Positions 49,095 to 58,327 of a stretch of DNA of 64,000 nt are shown piece after piece. Position 1 is the first letter of the stretch, and each line of letters opens with the position of its first letter. Under the pieces are notes generated by a model. The model did not search any database. It was given only the letters and a program-made list of their open reading frames with translations, and was not told the DNA's origin. The position numbers and the translations under genes were made by a program. Origin of the DNA: Mycobacterium bourgelatii (GTDB taxonomy: Bacteria; Actinomycetota; Actinomycetes; Mycobacteriales; Mycobacteriaceae); contig NZ_BLKZ01000001.1 of NCBI RefSeq assembly GCF_010723575.1, positions 1,674,001 through 1,738,000 of the forward strand. The letters are read 5' to 3'.

Positions 49095-49200
49095 CAACCA
49101 CCCTTTCGGGCTCGAAACTACCCGCGCAGTCCATCGGTAAACACCCCTCCAACACCCCCAGGGAAAGCGCGCGCGGTGTGATGTCCAATACGGTTGCCGG

Positions 49201-50229
49201 GTGAACGCTTCCGCTTCCCTGTTCGCCCGGGCAACCGGCATAGGGTCCTGGCCCGGCACCGCCGCGCGGCCGGCGGCCGAGGTCGTCGTCGGTGAACTGG
49301 CGGGTGCCCTGGCACATCTGGTTGAACTGCCTGCCAGGGGAGTGGGCGCCGACCTGCTGGGACGGGCCGGTGCCCTACTCGTCGACCTGGCCATCGACAC
49401 GGTGCCGCGCGGCTACCGCCTCGTTGCGCGGCCCGGAGCAGTGACACGCCGAGCCGTCAGCCTGCTCGACGAGGACATGGACGTGCTGGAAGAGGCGTGG
49501 GAGACGGCCGGCCTGCGCGGCGGCGGGCGGGTGGTCAAGGTGCAGGCGCCTGGGCCGATCACGCTGGCCGCGGGCCTCGAGCTGGCCAATGGTCATCGAG
49601 CGATCACCGATCCGGGCGCGGTGCGTGACCTGGCGGCGTCGCTGGCCGAGGGCGTTGCGACGCATCGCGCGGCGCTGGCCCGCCGGCTCGACACACCGGT
49701 GGTGGTCCAGTACGACGAGCCGACGCTGCCGGCCGCGTTGGACGGCCGGCTGACCGGGGTGACCGCGCTGAGCCCGATCGCGCCGCTCGACGAAGCGGTC
49801 GCGGAGGCGCTGTTCGAGACCTGCGTCGGCGGCGCGGGCGCGCCGGTGATGCTGCACAGCTGTGCGGCCGCGCTGCCATGGAATCTGTTGCAGCGCAGCG
49901 GAATCAGTGCGGTATCGGTGGATGCCGGCACGTTGCGGGCCGAAGACCTGGATCATGTCGCCGCGTTCGTCGACTCGGGGCGCACCGTCGCCCTCGGCGT
50001 GATTCCCGCCACGGGCGGCCCGCAACGGCCGCCGACGGCCGAGGAAGTGGCCGTCAATGTGGTTGCGGTGACCGACCGGCTGGGATTTGGCCGCGCGGTG
50101 CTGCGCGACCGCGTCGGGGTCACCCCGGCATGCGGCCTGGCGGGTGCGACGGTGCAATGGGCGCGCACCGCCATCGGTCTGGCCCATAAGGCTGCGGAGC
50201 TGATAGCGCAAGATCCCGACGCCATCTGA
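49201..50229 (+). CDS. MetE C-terminal-domain-like protein (Rv3015c-like)
   Basis: 342 residues of the cobalamin-independent methionine synthase/UROD fold: ATGIGSWPGT near the start, VVKVQAPGPITLAAGLELAN, PVVVQYDEPTLPAALDG. The zinc ligands are likely the His and Cys of MLHSCAAALPWN and the Cys of GVTPACGLAGATVQWA. It has only the catalytic half of MetE, so a full methionine synthase role is uncertain; methyl transfer involving a thiol is a fair guess. Lies 43 bases before ligA on the same strand. Confidence 0.85.
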   Translation: MNASASLFARATGIGSWPGTAARPAAEVVVGELAGALAHLVELPARGVGADLLGRAGALLVDLAIDTVPRGYRLVARPGAVTRRAVSLLDEDMDVLEEAWETAGLRGGGRVVKVQAPGPITLAAGLELANGHRAITDPGAVRDLAASLAEGVATHRAALARRLDTPVVVQYDEPTLPAALDGRLTGVTALSPIAPLDEAVAEALFETCVGGAGAPVMLHSCAAALPWNLLQRSGISAVSVDAGTLRAEDLDHVAAFVDSGRTVALGVIPATGGPQRPPTAEEVAVNVVAVTDRLGFGRAVLRDRVGVTPACGLAGATVQWARTAIGLAHKAAELIAQDPDAI

Positions 50230-50272
50230 CGGGCGTGAAAGGTGTGTCGGTGCATTTCGATAACCTGCGAAG

Positions 50273-52363
50273 GTGAGCTCATCCGAGGTGTTGCCCCCGG
50301 ACGTGTTGCGTGAATGGCAGGAGTTGGCCGAGGAGGTCCGCGAGCACCAGTTCCGGTACTACGTCCGCGACGCGCCGATCATCACGGACGCGGAATTCGA
50401 CCAAATGCTCCGCCGGCTGGAGGCCCTGGAGCAGCAGCATCCCGAGCTGCGTACGCCCGACTCGCCCACCCAGCTGGTCGGGGGCGCCGGCTTCGCGACC
50501 GACTTCGAGCCGGCCGAGCACCTGGAACGGATGCTCAGCCTGGACAACGCGTTCAGTCCGGAAGAACTCAACGCCTGGGCCACCCGGATCCACAACGAGG
50601 TCGGCGATGCCGCCCACTTCCTGTGCGAGCTCAAGATCGACGGCGTCGCGTTGTCGCTGGTCTATCGCAACGGACGACTGACGCGGGCCGCGACCCGGGG
50701 CGACGGTCGCACGGGCGAGGACGTCACGCTCAATGCCCGCACCATTCAGGACGTGCCGGAGCGGCTCAGCGTCAGTGACGACTACCCGGTGCCCGAGGTG
50801 CTCGAGGTGCGCGGTGAGGTCTTCTTCCTACTCGAGGACTTTCAGGCGCTCAACGCGAGTCTGGTCGAGGCGGGCAAGGCGCCGTTCGCCAATCCCCGCA
50901 ACAGCGCCGCCGGATCGTTGCGGCAGAAAGATCCTGCGGTCACGGCACGGCGCAAGCTGCGGATGATCTGCCACGGGCTGGGCCACACCGAAGGATTCCG
51001 CCCGGTAACCCAGCACGACGCATATCTCGCTCTGCAGGCTTGGGGGCTGCCCGTCTCCGAGCACACCAGGGTGGTCGACGACGTGGCCGGCGTGCAGGAG
51101 CACATCGACTACTGGGGCGAGCATCGCCATGAGGTGGCGCACGAAATCGACGGCGTCGTCGTCAAAATCGACGAAGTCGCGATACAGCGTCGGCTCGGGT
51201 CGACGTCGCGAGCACCGCGCTGGGCCATCGCCTACAAGTACCCGCCCGAGGAAGCGCAAACGCAGCTGCTCGACATCAGGGTCAACGTCGGACGTACCGG
51301 ACGGGTCACCCCGTTCGCCTTCATGACACCGGTGAAGGTTGCCGGGTCGACAGTCGCCCAGGCCACGCTGCACAACGCCTCGGAGGTCAAGCGCAAAGGC
51401 GTGCTGATCGGCGACACCGTGGTGATCCGCAAGGCCGGCGACGTGATCCCCGAGGTGCTGGGTCCCGTGGTGGACCTGCGCGACGGCTCCGAACGCGAAT
51501 TCGTCATGCCCACAACCTGTCCCGAGTGCGGCACGACGTTGGCCTACGAGAAGGAGGGCGACGCCGACATTCGGTGCCCCAACGCGCGCGCCTGCCCAGC
51601 GCAGTTGCGGGAGCGGGTATTTCATGTCGCAAGCCGCAACGCGCTCGACATCGAGGCCCTAGGGTACGAGGCGGGTATTGCGCTGCTGCAAGCCGGCGTG
51701 ATCAGCAGTGAGGGCGACCTGTTCGACCTCAACGAGGAGAAACTGCTGCGCACCGACTTGTTCCGCACCAAGGCCGGCCAACTGTCGGCTAACGGCAAAC
51801 GCCTGCTGGCAAACCTCGACAAGGCCAAGGATGCGCCGCTGTGGCGGGTGTTGGTGGCGCTGTCGATCAGGCACGTCGGGCCGACGGCCGCCCGCGCGCT
51901 GGCCACCGAATTCGGCAGTATCGACGCCATTGCCGAGGCGTCGACCGAACAGCTCGCCGCGGTCGAAGGCGTGGGGCCGACCATCGCCGCCGCGGTCACC
52001 GAATGGTTCACCGTCGACTGGCACCGCGAGATCGTCGAGAAGTGGCGGGCGGCTGGGGTGCGGATGGCCGACGAGCGCGACGACAGCGTGCCGCGCACTT
52101 TGACCGGTTTGACCATCGTCGTCACCGGTTCGTTGACGGGATTTTCCCGCGACGACGCCAAGGAGGCGATCGTGGCCCGTGGCGGCAAGGCCGCCGGTTC
52201 GGTGTCGAAGAAGACGTCCTACGTGGTCGCCGGCGATTCGCCAGGATCTAAGTACGACAAGGCCGTTGAGCTCGGGGTGCCCATTCTCGACGAGGACGGG
52301 TTTCGGAAGTTGTTGGCCGAGGGACCGCCCGCCGAGCCTGCCGAGGCCGAAGAAGCGGACTAG
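50273..52363 (+). CDS. ligA: NAD+-dependent DNA ligase
   Basis: Essential replicative ligase joining Okazaki fragments. 696 residues. The Ia domain is N-terminal, and the adenylation motif KIDG is at 121-124 (Lys121). The OB-fold includes VGRTGRVTPFAFMTPVKVAG. The zinc finger is CPECGTTLAYEKEGDADIRC followed by CPAQ. Helix-hairpin-helix repeats lie around 500-590, and the C-terminal BRCT has LTGLTIVVTGSLTGFSRDDA. GTG 50273 is the family start. Convergent with the GGDEF-EAL gene, 5 bases apart. Confidence 0.97.
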   Translation: MSSSEVLPPDVLREWQELAEEVREHQFRYYVRDAPIITDAEFDQMLRRLEALEQQHPELRTPDSPTQLVGGAGFATDFEPAEHLERMLSLDNAFSPEELNAWATRIHNEVGDAAHFLCELKIDGVALSLVYRNGRLTRAATRGDGRTGEDVTLNARTIQDVPERLSVSDDYPVPEVLEVRGEVFFLLEDFQALNASLVEAGKAPFANPRNSAAGSLRQKDPAVTARRKLRMICHGLGHTEGFRPVTQHDAYLALQAWGLPVSEHTRVVDDVAGVQEHIDYWGEHRHEVAHEIDGVVVKIDEVAIQRRLGSTSRAPRWAIAYKYPPEEAQTQLLDIRVNVGRTGRVTPFAFMTPVKVAGSTVAQATLHNASEVKRKGVLIGDTVVIRKAGDVIPEVLGPVVDLRDGSEREFVMPTTCPECGTTLAYEKEGDADIRCPNARACPAQLRERVFHVASRNALDIEALGYEAGIALLQAGVISSEGDLFDLNEEKLLRTDLFRTKAGQLSANGKRLLANLDKAKDAPLWRVLVALSIRHVGPTAARALATEFGSIDAIAEASTEQLAAVEGVGPTIAAAVTEWFTVDWHREIVEKWRAAGVRMADERDDSVPRTLTGLTIVVTGSLTGFSRDDAKEAIVARGGKAAGSVSKKTSYVVAGDSPGSKYDKAVELGVPILDEDGFRKLLAEGPPAEPAEAEEAD

Positions 52364-52368
52364 CGCAG

Positions 52369-54219
52369 TCAGGTCGCGACGGTGGTGGCGACGCTGCCTT
52401 GGGCCAGCAGTTGTTCCGTCGCCGCCGCGGGTAGGGGACGGCAAAACAGGAAGCCCTGTGCTCGGCTACACCCCTCCCTGAGTAGCGACCTGGCCGCACC
52501 GTCGGTTTCGACCCCCTCGGCGACCACCGTGAGATCAAGCGCCCGGGCGAGTCCGATGAGCGCCCGCACGATCGCCAAATCGTCCGCGCTGGTATCGATT
52601 TCGCGCACGAACCCGCGGTCGATCTTCAAGGTGCTCACTGGCAACGTCCGTACCATCTCCATGCCGCTGAACCCGGTGCCGAAATCGTCGATGGCAATGT
52701 CGATTCCGATCTCGGTGAGACCGCACAAGGTGGCCCGGGTGCTTATCAGGTCGTTGATGAGCGTGCTTTCGGTGATTTCCACGCCCAGTGCCGTGCCTTC
52801 CAAGCCGAACTTCTCCAGCGTGCCGGCAATGGTGTCCACCAAGCCGGTTGCGACAAGCTGGACCGGGGAGACGTTGATGCGCAGCATGGTGTCGAATCCC
52901 ACGCCGTTCGCTCGCCACCGTGCCATGTCGGCGCACGCGGCGTTGAGCACCCACTCGCCGAGTTCTCCGGTGAGGTTCAGCGATTCGGCAACAGGAATGA
53001 ACAAATCCGGGAGGAGCAAGCCCCGGGTGGGGTGCTGCCAGCGCACCAACGCTTCGACGGCGAGCACCTTGCCGGTCGGCATGTCGACTTCGGGGAGGTA
53101 TTCGACTGTCAGAGCGTCGGTTTCGATGGCATGCCGCAGATGCAGTTCCATGTCGGCGCGAATCTCGCGCCGGGCAAGCATCTCCCTGGAGAAGACGCCG
53201 ATCCGGTCGACCCGGGCGGCTTTGGCCGACACCAGTGCCTCGTCGGCACGGCGCAGCAGATCCGATGGCGAGTCCCTGCCGGGGCTACCGGTGGCAACGC
53301 CGATACTCACTATGCGGTTGATAACTTCACCGGCGATCGTCACGTACTCGGTCAGGCGCGCAGTGAGATTCTCGGCCAGCCGTCTCGTTTCGGCCAGGTC
53401 CATCGTCTCCGACGGCACCGCGACGAATTCGTCGCCGCCGATGCGCGCGACCAGCCCCAGTCCGTCCATCGCCATTCGGAGTTCCGCCGCGAAACCTTGA
53501 ATGAACTGATCCCCGGCGACATGGCCGAGGTAGTCGTTGATGGACTTGAGCCGACCGAGACTGAGGAGCAGGACGGGCACCGGGCCCGGTCGATGCGCGG
53601 CCAGGCGGTCGTCGAGATGTGCCAACAGGGTTCGGCGGTTCGGCAGTCCGGTCAGATCGTCGTGCGCGGCGTGATAGGTGAGCTGTTCTTCGATGTTCGT
53701 CCGCGCCTGCACCTGCGCGAACATGGTGGCAACGACCGTCAGCGCGTTGATCTCGTCTTCGCCCCATTCCCGGTCGCCAAACTTCACAAAACCCAGCACC
53801 CCGGTGGTGACATCCCCGGACAGCAGGGGAACCGTGGCCAGCGAGATCATCGGAGCGCCACCGGCTTCGGCGATCCTCTGCCGGTAATCCTCACCCTGCG
53901 CCTGCGGGCGCACAATTACCGGTTCCTTCGCGTTTTCGGCCATGGCAAAGATCGGATCGGCGTCGGCGAAATAGATCGTATGCAGCGGATCCGGGTCGGG
54001 AATATACGGCCGCACCGGCCATTCGGCCACCAATACGGTGGCCCTGATCTTGTGGTCGTTGTGCCGCAAAAAGCTGACGTCGACGTCCAAGTAACTCACT
54101 AGCTCGGCCAGAGCCTCGGTGCTGACCGTCGACGCGTTGCTGCTGGTCGCGCCCATCAGTTTGGTGGCCACGTTGGTGACAATGCCGTGCAAATTGCTTG
54201 GCGGGGTATGGCTTTGCAT
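52369..54219 (-). CDS. GAF-GGDEF-EAL cyclic-di-GMP turnover protein
   Basis: 616 residues from ATG 54219; an upstream in-frame start at 54261 is possible. Residues about 15-180 form a GAF-like sensor (VSTEALAELVSYLDVDVSFL, VPLLSGDVTTGVLGFVKFGD). The GGDEF domain has DDLTGLPNRRTLLAHLDDRL and an intact active site RIGGDEFVAV. The EAL domain has AVEALVRWQHPTRGLLLPDL, ITESTLI and IDDFGTGFSGMEMV, so both synthase and phosphodiesterase motifs look complete. M. tuberculosis has no such gene between ligA and Rv3013, so it is an insertion relative to that genome. The start lacks a clear ribosome site. Confidence 0.9.
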   Translation of the reverse strand: MQSHTPPSNLHGIVTNVATKLMGATSSNASTVSTEALAELVSYLDVDVSFLRHNDHKIRATVLVAEWPVRPYIPDPDPLHTIYFADADPIFAMAENAKEPVIVRPQAQGEDYRQRIAEAGGAPMISLATVPLLSGDVTTGVLGFVKFGDREWGEDEINALTVVATMFAQVQARTNIEEQLTYHAAHDDLTGLPNRRTLLAHLDDRLAAHRPGPVPVLLLSLGRLKSINDYLGHVAGDQFIQGFAAELRMAMDGLGLVARIGGDEFVAVPSETMDLAETRRLAENLTARLTEYVTIAGEVINRIVSIGVATGSPGRDSPSDLLRRADEALVSAKAARVDRIGVFSREMLARREIRADMELHLRHAIETDALTVEYLPEVDMPTGKVLAVEALVRWQHPTRGLLLPDLFIPVAESLNLTGELGEWVLNAACADMARWRANGVGFDTMLRINVSPVQLVATGLVDTIAGTLEKFGLEGTALGVEITESTLINDLISTRATLCGLTEIGIDIAIDDFGTGFSGMEMVRTLPVSTLKIDRGFVREIDTSADDLAIVRALIGLARALDLTVVAEGVETDGAARSLLREGCSRAQGFLFCRPLPAAATEQLLAQGSVATTVAT

Positions 54220-54346
54220 TAGTGTTAATTTCTTGTCGCGCGGCGTACGAAGCAGCGTCACAACAGCAATGCTCTGTGCCGCCCGATCGGCATTTTCAAT
54301 ATATCGCGCCGGGCGCAGCGCTTTTGACGTTCAGCGCGCCGGCTAT

Positions 54347-55003
54347 TTAGCGCAGCATCGTCGCCACGATACCGGCCAGATATCCCAGCCTTGCGACCTC
54401 CGAAGGCCGGAATTCGGGGCCCGGACGGCCCAGTACCACCGCCGTGTGCGGGTCACCGAGGGGCGCGGCGACCATGGTGGTGTCCATGTCCCGCCAGGCC
54501 TTGGGCACCCAGTCGGCGCCGCCGTCCAGCGTCGCCGCTTGCTCGATGGGTAGCCACGGCGCGGAATCGGCCCGGGTCTCGGGAGCGCCCGGACTGCCGG
54601 CGAGCCGGTGGACCTCTCCCTCCGAACTGCGCAACACCGTGCACCAACTCACCCGCAGCACCCGTGGCGCCTGGTCGACCAGAACCTGCAGCTTTGACTC
54701 GTTGCCGCCGGCGGTGGCGACTCGATCAAGCAGCTCCAACTCCCGATGGGCTTCCAGCAGCCCGGTGTGCGGACGAACGCTATCCACCCGCACGCCGTTG
54801 AGCGACTCGGCGGCCGTGATCAGGGTGTCGGGCATGGCGCCCGGGGGAAGCTCGATCACCAGGTCGTCGATCGCATACCCATTGCTGCGCTCGACCACGT
54901 CCAGCGAGAGGATGTCGGCGCCCACCGAACCCAGCGCAACCGCGAGCGACCCCAGGCTGCCGGGCCGGTCGACGAGCACGATGCGCAACAGATACGAAGG
55001 CAC
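54347..55003 (-). CDS. ACT-domain protein (Rv3013-like)
   Basis: 218 residues from GTG 55003, the same length as M. tuberculosis Rv3013. The N-terminal ACT domain is PSYLLRIVLVDRPGSLGSLA, VALGSVGADILSLDVVERSN. The C-terminal part (LQVLVDQAPRVLRVSWCTVL, TTMVAAPLGDPHTAVVLGRP) looks like a GAF-type fold. Probably an amino-acid-sensing regulatory protein; the ligand and partner are unknown. Divergent from gatC. Confidence 0.9.
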   Translation of the reverse strand: MPSYLLRIVLVDRPGSLGSLAVALGSVGADILSLDVVERSNGYAIDDLVIELPPGAMPDTLITAAESLNGVRVDSVRPHTGLLEAHRELELLDRVATAGGNESKLQVLVDQAPRVLRVSWCTVLRSSEGEVHRLAGSPGAPETRADSAPWLPIEQAATLDGGADWVPKAWRDMDTTMVAAPLGDPHTAVVLGRPGPEFRPSEVARLGYLAGIVATMLR

Positions 55004-55107
55004 GGCCAACACTGTGACACAGCGGCGTGTCTGGGGCATTTCGAGGTCTGCTGGGCAGCGGCGGTCCGCATGTCAGAGCGCCGTCGACCATGAAGTCACA
55101 GGGGAAA

Positions 55108-55138
55108 CACCCGCCACAATTTCCTGTTCAGGCGGGTG
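55108..55138. other. Hairpin in the gatC upstream region
   Basis: CACCCGCC (55108-55115) and GGCGGGTG (55131-55138) are perfect inverted arms with a 15-base loop. The 284-base gap between the ACT gene and gatC otherwise shows no gene. It may be part of a promoter or leader; nothing more can be said. Confidence 0.35.
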
Positions 55139-55287
55139 ATCTGCAATCTGACATCGCATGCGCCAGCACTCTCGCCAGCCGATCGTGCCGACTCTTGGCG
55201 GTGCTGCAGTGGCCGGTGTGACCAGCGGTGCCAGCGGTACCCGGCCTGCTCATCGGAGTCGGCGCCGCCCGACTAGGCTTTTCGCTC

Positions 55288-55587
55288 GTGTCCCAGATCT
55301 CCCGCGACGACGTGGCCCACCTGGCCCGGCTTGCCCGGCTGGCGCTGACCGAGACCGAACTGGATAGCTTCGCCGGTCAGCTCGATGCCATCTTGACCCA
55401 CGTCAGCCAGATCCAAGCCGTCGACGTCACCGGCGTCGAAGCCACCGACAACCCGCTCAAGGACGTCAACGTGATGCGCCCCGACGAGATCGCACCCTGC
55501 CTGACCCAGCAGCAGGCGCTCGACCAGGCTCCCGAAGCCGTCGACGGCCGCTTCGCCGTTCCCCAGATCCTGGGGGAGAGTCAGTGA
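55288..55587 (+). CDS. gatC: Asp/Glu-tRNA amidotransferase subunit C
   Basis: 99 residues, the normal GatC length. Helical start SQISRDDVAHLARLARLALT, then LDAILTHVSQIQAVDVTGVE, NPLKDVNVMRPDEIAPCLTQ and VPQILGESQ. It holds GatA and GatB together in the GatCAB enzyme that converts Glu-tRNA(Gln) and Asp-tRNA(Asn) to the amide forms. GTG 55288 was chosen over upstream in-frame starts because the family begins there. Stop overlaps gatA as GTGA. Confidence 0.95.
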   Translation: MSQISRDDVAHLARLARLALTETELDSFAGQLDAILTHVSQIQAVDVTGVEATDNPLKDVNVMRPDEIAPCLTQQQALDQAPEAVDGRFAVPQILGESQ

Positions 55588-57068
55588 CGGACATCATCCG
55601 ACTGGACGCCGCCACGCTGGCCGCCAAGATCGCCGCCAAGGAGCTGTCCTCCACCGAAGTCACCCAGGCCTGCCTGGATCAGATCGCCGCGACCGACGAC
55701 CAGTACCACGCTTTCCTGCACGTCGCCGCCGACGAGGCGCTGAGCGCGGCGAAAGCGATCGACACCAAGCTGGCCGCCGGTGAGCAGCTGCCCTCGGCGC
55801 TGGCCGGGGTGCCACTGGCGCTCAAGGACGTCTTCACCACGGTCGACATGCCCACCACCTGCGCATCCAAGATCCTCGAAGGCTGGCGATCGCCCTACGA
55901 CGCCACCTTGACCGCGAAGCTGCGCGCGGCCGGAATCCCAATCCTGGGCAAGACCAACATGGACGAGTTCGCCATGGGTTCGTCTACCGAGAACTCCGCC
56001 TTCGGGCCGACCCGCAACCCGTGGAACGTCGACCGGGTACCCGGGGGCTCCGGCGGCGGCAGCGCGGCGGCGCTCGCCGCTTTCCAGGCGCCGCTGGCCA
56101 TCGGGTCCGACACCGGCGGGTCGATCCGCCAGCCGGCGGCGTTGACCGCGACCGTCGGCGTCAAACCCACGTACGGCACCGTGTCCCGCTACGGGCTGGT
56201 GGCGTGCGCCTCGTCGCTGGACCAGGGGGGCCCGTGCGCGCGCACCGTGTTGGACACCGCGCTGTTGCACGAGGTGATCGCCGGCCACGACCCGCGTGAC
56301 TCGACATCCATCGACGCCGAGGTGCCCGATGTCGTCGCGGCTGCCAAGGCAGGCTCGGCCGGTGATCTGCGTGGTGTACGGGTCGGTGTGGTGCGCCAAC
56401 TGCACAGCGGTGAGGGCTACCAGCCGGGAGTGCTGTCGTCCTTCGAGGCCGCGGTCGAACAGCTCAAGGAACTGGGCGCCGAGGTCGGCGAGGTCGACTG
56501 CCCGCACTTCGACTATGCGCTTCCGGCCTACTACCTGATCCTGCCGTCGGAAGTGTCGAGCAACCTGGCGCGTTTCGACGCGATGCGCTACGGACTGCGG
56601 GTCGGTGACGACGGCACGCACAGCGCCGAAGAGGTGATGGCCCTGACCCGGGCCGCCGGTTTCGGCCCAGAGGTCAAGCGGCGCATCATGATTGGTACCT
56701 ACGCCCTGTCCGCCGGCTACTACGACGCCTACTACAACCAGGCGCAGAAGGTGCGCACGCTGATAGCCCGCGATCTCGACAAGGCCTATCAATCCGTCGA
56801 CGTGCTGGTGTCTCCCGCGACGCCGACGACCGCCTTCCCGCTGGGCGAGAAGGTCGACGACCCGCTGGCCATGTACCTGTTCGACCTGTGCACGCTGCCG
56901 TTGAATCTGGCCGGCCACTGCGGCATGTCGGTGCCGTCCGGGTTGTCGCCCGACGACGGGCTGCCGGTCGGCCTGCAGATCATGGCGCCGGCGTTGGCCG
57001 ACGACCGGCTGTACCGGGTGGGGGCGGCCTACGAAGCCGCCCGCGGCCCGTTGCCTACCGCCATCTAG
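55584..57068 (+). CDS. gatA: Asp/Glu-tRNA amidotransferase subunit A
   Basis: 494 residues, amidase-signature enzyme that frees ammonia from glutamine for GatB. The Ser-cisSer-Lys triad region is visible: Lys in GVPLALKDVFTT, the Gly/Ser-rich RVPGGSGGGSAAALAAFQ, and the nucleophile region GSDTGGSIRQPAALTATVG. Starts at GTG 55584, coupled to gatC. gatB lies 2.4 kb further on, separated by pfkA and a MinD-like gene. Confidence 0.96.
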   Translation: MTDIIRLDAATLAAKIAAKELSSTEVTQACLDQIAATDDQYHAFLHVAADEALSAAKAIDTKLAAGEQLPSALAGVPLALKDVFTTVDMPTTCASKILEGWRSPYDATLTAKLRAAGIPILGKTNMDEFAMGSSTENSAFGPTRNPWNVDRVPGGSGGGSAAALAAFQAPLAIGSDTGGSIRQPAALTATVGVKPTYGTVSRYGLVACASSLDQGGPCARTVLDTALLHEVIAGHDPRDSTSIDAEVPDVVAAAKAGSAGDLRGVRVGVVRQLHSGEGYQPGVLSSFEAAVEQLKELGAEVGEVDCPHFDYALPAYYLILPSEVSSNLARFDAMRYGLRVGDDGTHSAEEVMALTRAAGFGPEVKRRIMIGTYALSAGYYDAYYNQAQKVRTLIARDLDKAYQSVDVLVSPATPTTAFPLGEKVDDPLAMYLFDLCTLPLNLAGHCGMSVPSGLSPDDGLPVGLQIMAPALADDRLYRVGAAYEAARGPLPTAI

Positions 57069-57082
57069 GCGCCATCTAGGTT

Positions 57083-57132
57083 CGCTCGCGCGGCGCGAGC
57101 GGCCGCAAAATCGCCCCTGATCGGGCCGATTT
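57083..57132 (+). terminator. Two consecutive hairpins behind gatA
   Basis: CGCTCGCG (57083-57090) pairs with CGCGAGCG (57094-57101). Then AAATCG-CCC (57108-57116) pairs with GGG-C-CGATTT (57123-57132). Together they probably end the gatCA transcript or are part of an interspersed palindromic unit similar to that near 39.7 kb. Confidence 0.5.
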
Positions 57133-57198
57133 GGTGGATTTTGTGTCTGCTCGGCAGTCCGGCGCGCCACCTGGGACGCGGGGAGGCAAGATGAAGAC

Positions 57199-58230
57199 AT
57201 GCGGATCGGAATTCTCACTGGAGGCGGCGACTGTCCCGGTCTCAACGCCGTCATCCGAGCGGTAGTACGCACCTGCGACGCCCGGTACGGCTCATCGGTC
57301 GTCGGATTCCAGGACGGTTGGCGGGGACTGCTGGAAAACCGGCGCATGCAGCTGAAGAACGACGACCGCAACGACCGGCTGCTGGCCAAGGGTGGGACGA
57401 TGCTGGGCACCGCGCGGGTGCACCCCGACAAGTTGCGGGCCGGGTTGAACCAGATCATGCAGACCCTCGACGACAACGGCATCGACGTGCTCATACCGAT
57501 CGGCGGCGAGGGCACACTGACCGCGGCGCACTGGCTGTCCGAAGAGAATGTGCCCGTCGTCGGCGTACCCAAGACGATCGACAACGACATCGATTGCACC
57601 GACGTGACTTTCGGCCATGACACCGCCGTGACGGTGGCCACTGATGCCATCGATCGGTTGCACAGCACGGCCGAGTCGCACCAGCGGGTGATGTTGGTGG
57701 AGGTGATGGGACGCCATGCCGGGTGGATCGCGCTGAACTCAGGATTGGCCACCGGCGCACACATGACGCTGATCCCCGAGCAGCCCTTTGACGTCGAGGA
57801 AGTCTGCCGGCTCGTCAAGCGCCGCTTCCAGCGTGGGGATTCGCACTTCATCTGTGTCGTGGCCGAGGGCGCCAAGCCCATCGCCGGTTCGATCTCGTTG
57901 CGCGAAGGCGGAATTGACGAGTTCGGCCACGAGCGGTTCACCGGGGTAGCCGCGCAGTTGGCCGCCGAGGTCGAGAAGCGGATCAACAAGGACGTCAGGG
58001 TCACCGTGCTCGGCCACGTCCAGCGCGGCGGGACGCCCACGGCTTACGACCGGGTGCTGGCAACCAGGTTCGGGGTCAACGCTGCGGACGCCGCGCACGC
58101 GGGGGAGTACGGCCAGATGGTGTCGCTGCGCGGTCAGGACATCGGCCGGGTGCCGCTGGCGGACGCCGTTCGCCAGCTCAAGCTGGTACCGCAGAGCCGC
58201 TACGACGACGCGGCCGCCTTCTTCGGCTGA
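57199..58230 (+). CDS. pfkA: 6-phosphofructokinase
   Basis: Phosphorylates fructose 6-phosphate in glycolysis. 343 residues. ATP-site ILTGGGDCPGLNAVIRAVVR, PIGGEGTLTAAHWLSEENVP, and substrate loop PKTIDNDIDCTDVTFGHDTA. Gly in the GGEGT loop with Lys in PKTIDND is the combination seen in actinobacterial ATP-using enzymes, while a PPi-using enzyme would have Asp after GGE; ATP is therefore likely. MGRHAGWIAL is also intact. ATG 57199. Confidence 0.95.
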   Translation: MRIGILTGGGDCPGLNAVIRAVVRTCDARYGSSVVGFQDGWRGLLENRRMQLKNDDRNDRLLAKGGTMLGTARVHPDKLRAGLNQIMQTLDDNGIDVLIPIGGEGTLTAAHWLSEENVPVVGVPKTIDNDIDCTDVTFGHDTAVTVATDAIDRLHSTAESHQRVMLVEVMGRHAGWIALNSGLATGAHMTLIPEQPFDVEEVCRLVKRRFQRGDSHFICVVAEGAKPIAGSISLREGGIDEFGHERFTGVAAQLAAEVEKRINKDVRVTVLGHVQRGGTPTAYDRVLATRFGVNAADAAHAGEYGQMVSLRGQDIGRVPLADAVRQLKLVPQSRYDDAAAFFG

Positions 58231-58327
58231 CGCGGCAAACCCCACTCGTGCCTGAGTGTGGCTGTTAAACCAGCCGCTGCCTCGACTTAAACCTCCAGCA
58301 GGTTTCTGGTTGTTTAGAACCGGCTAT

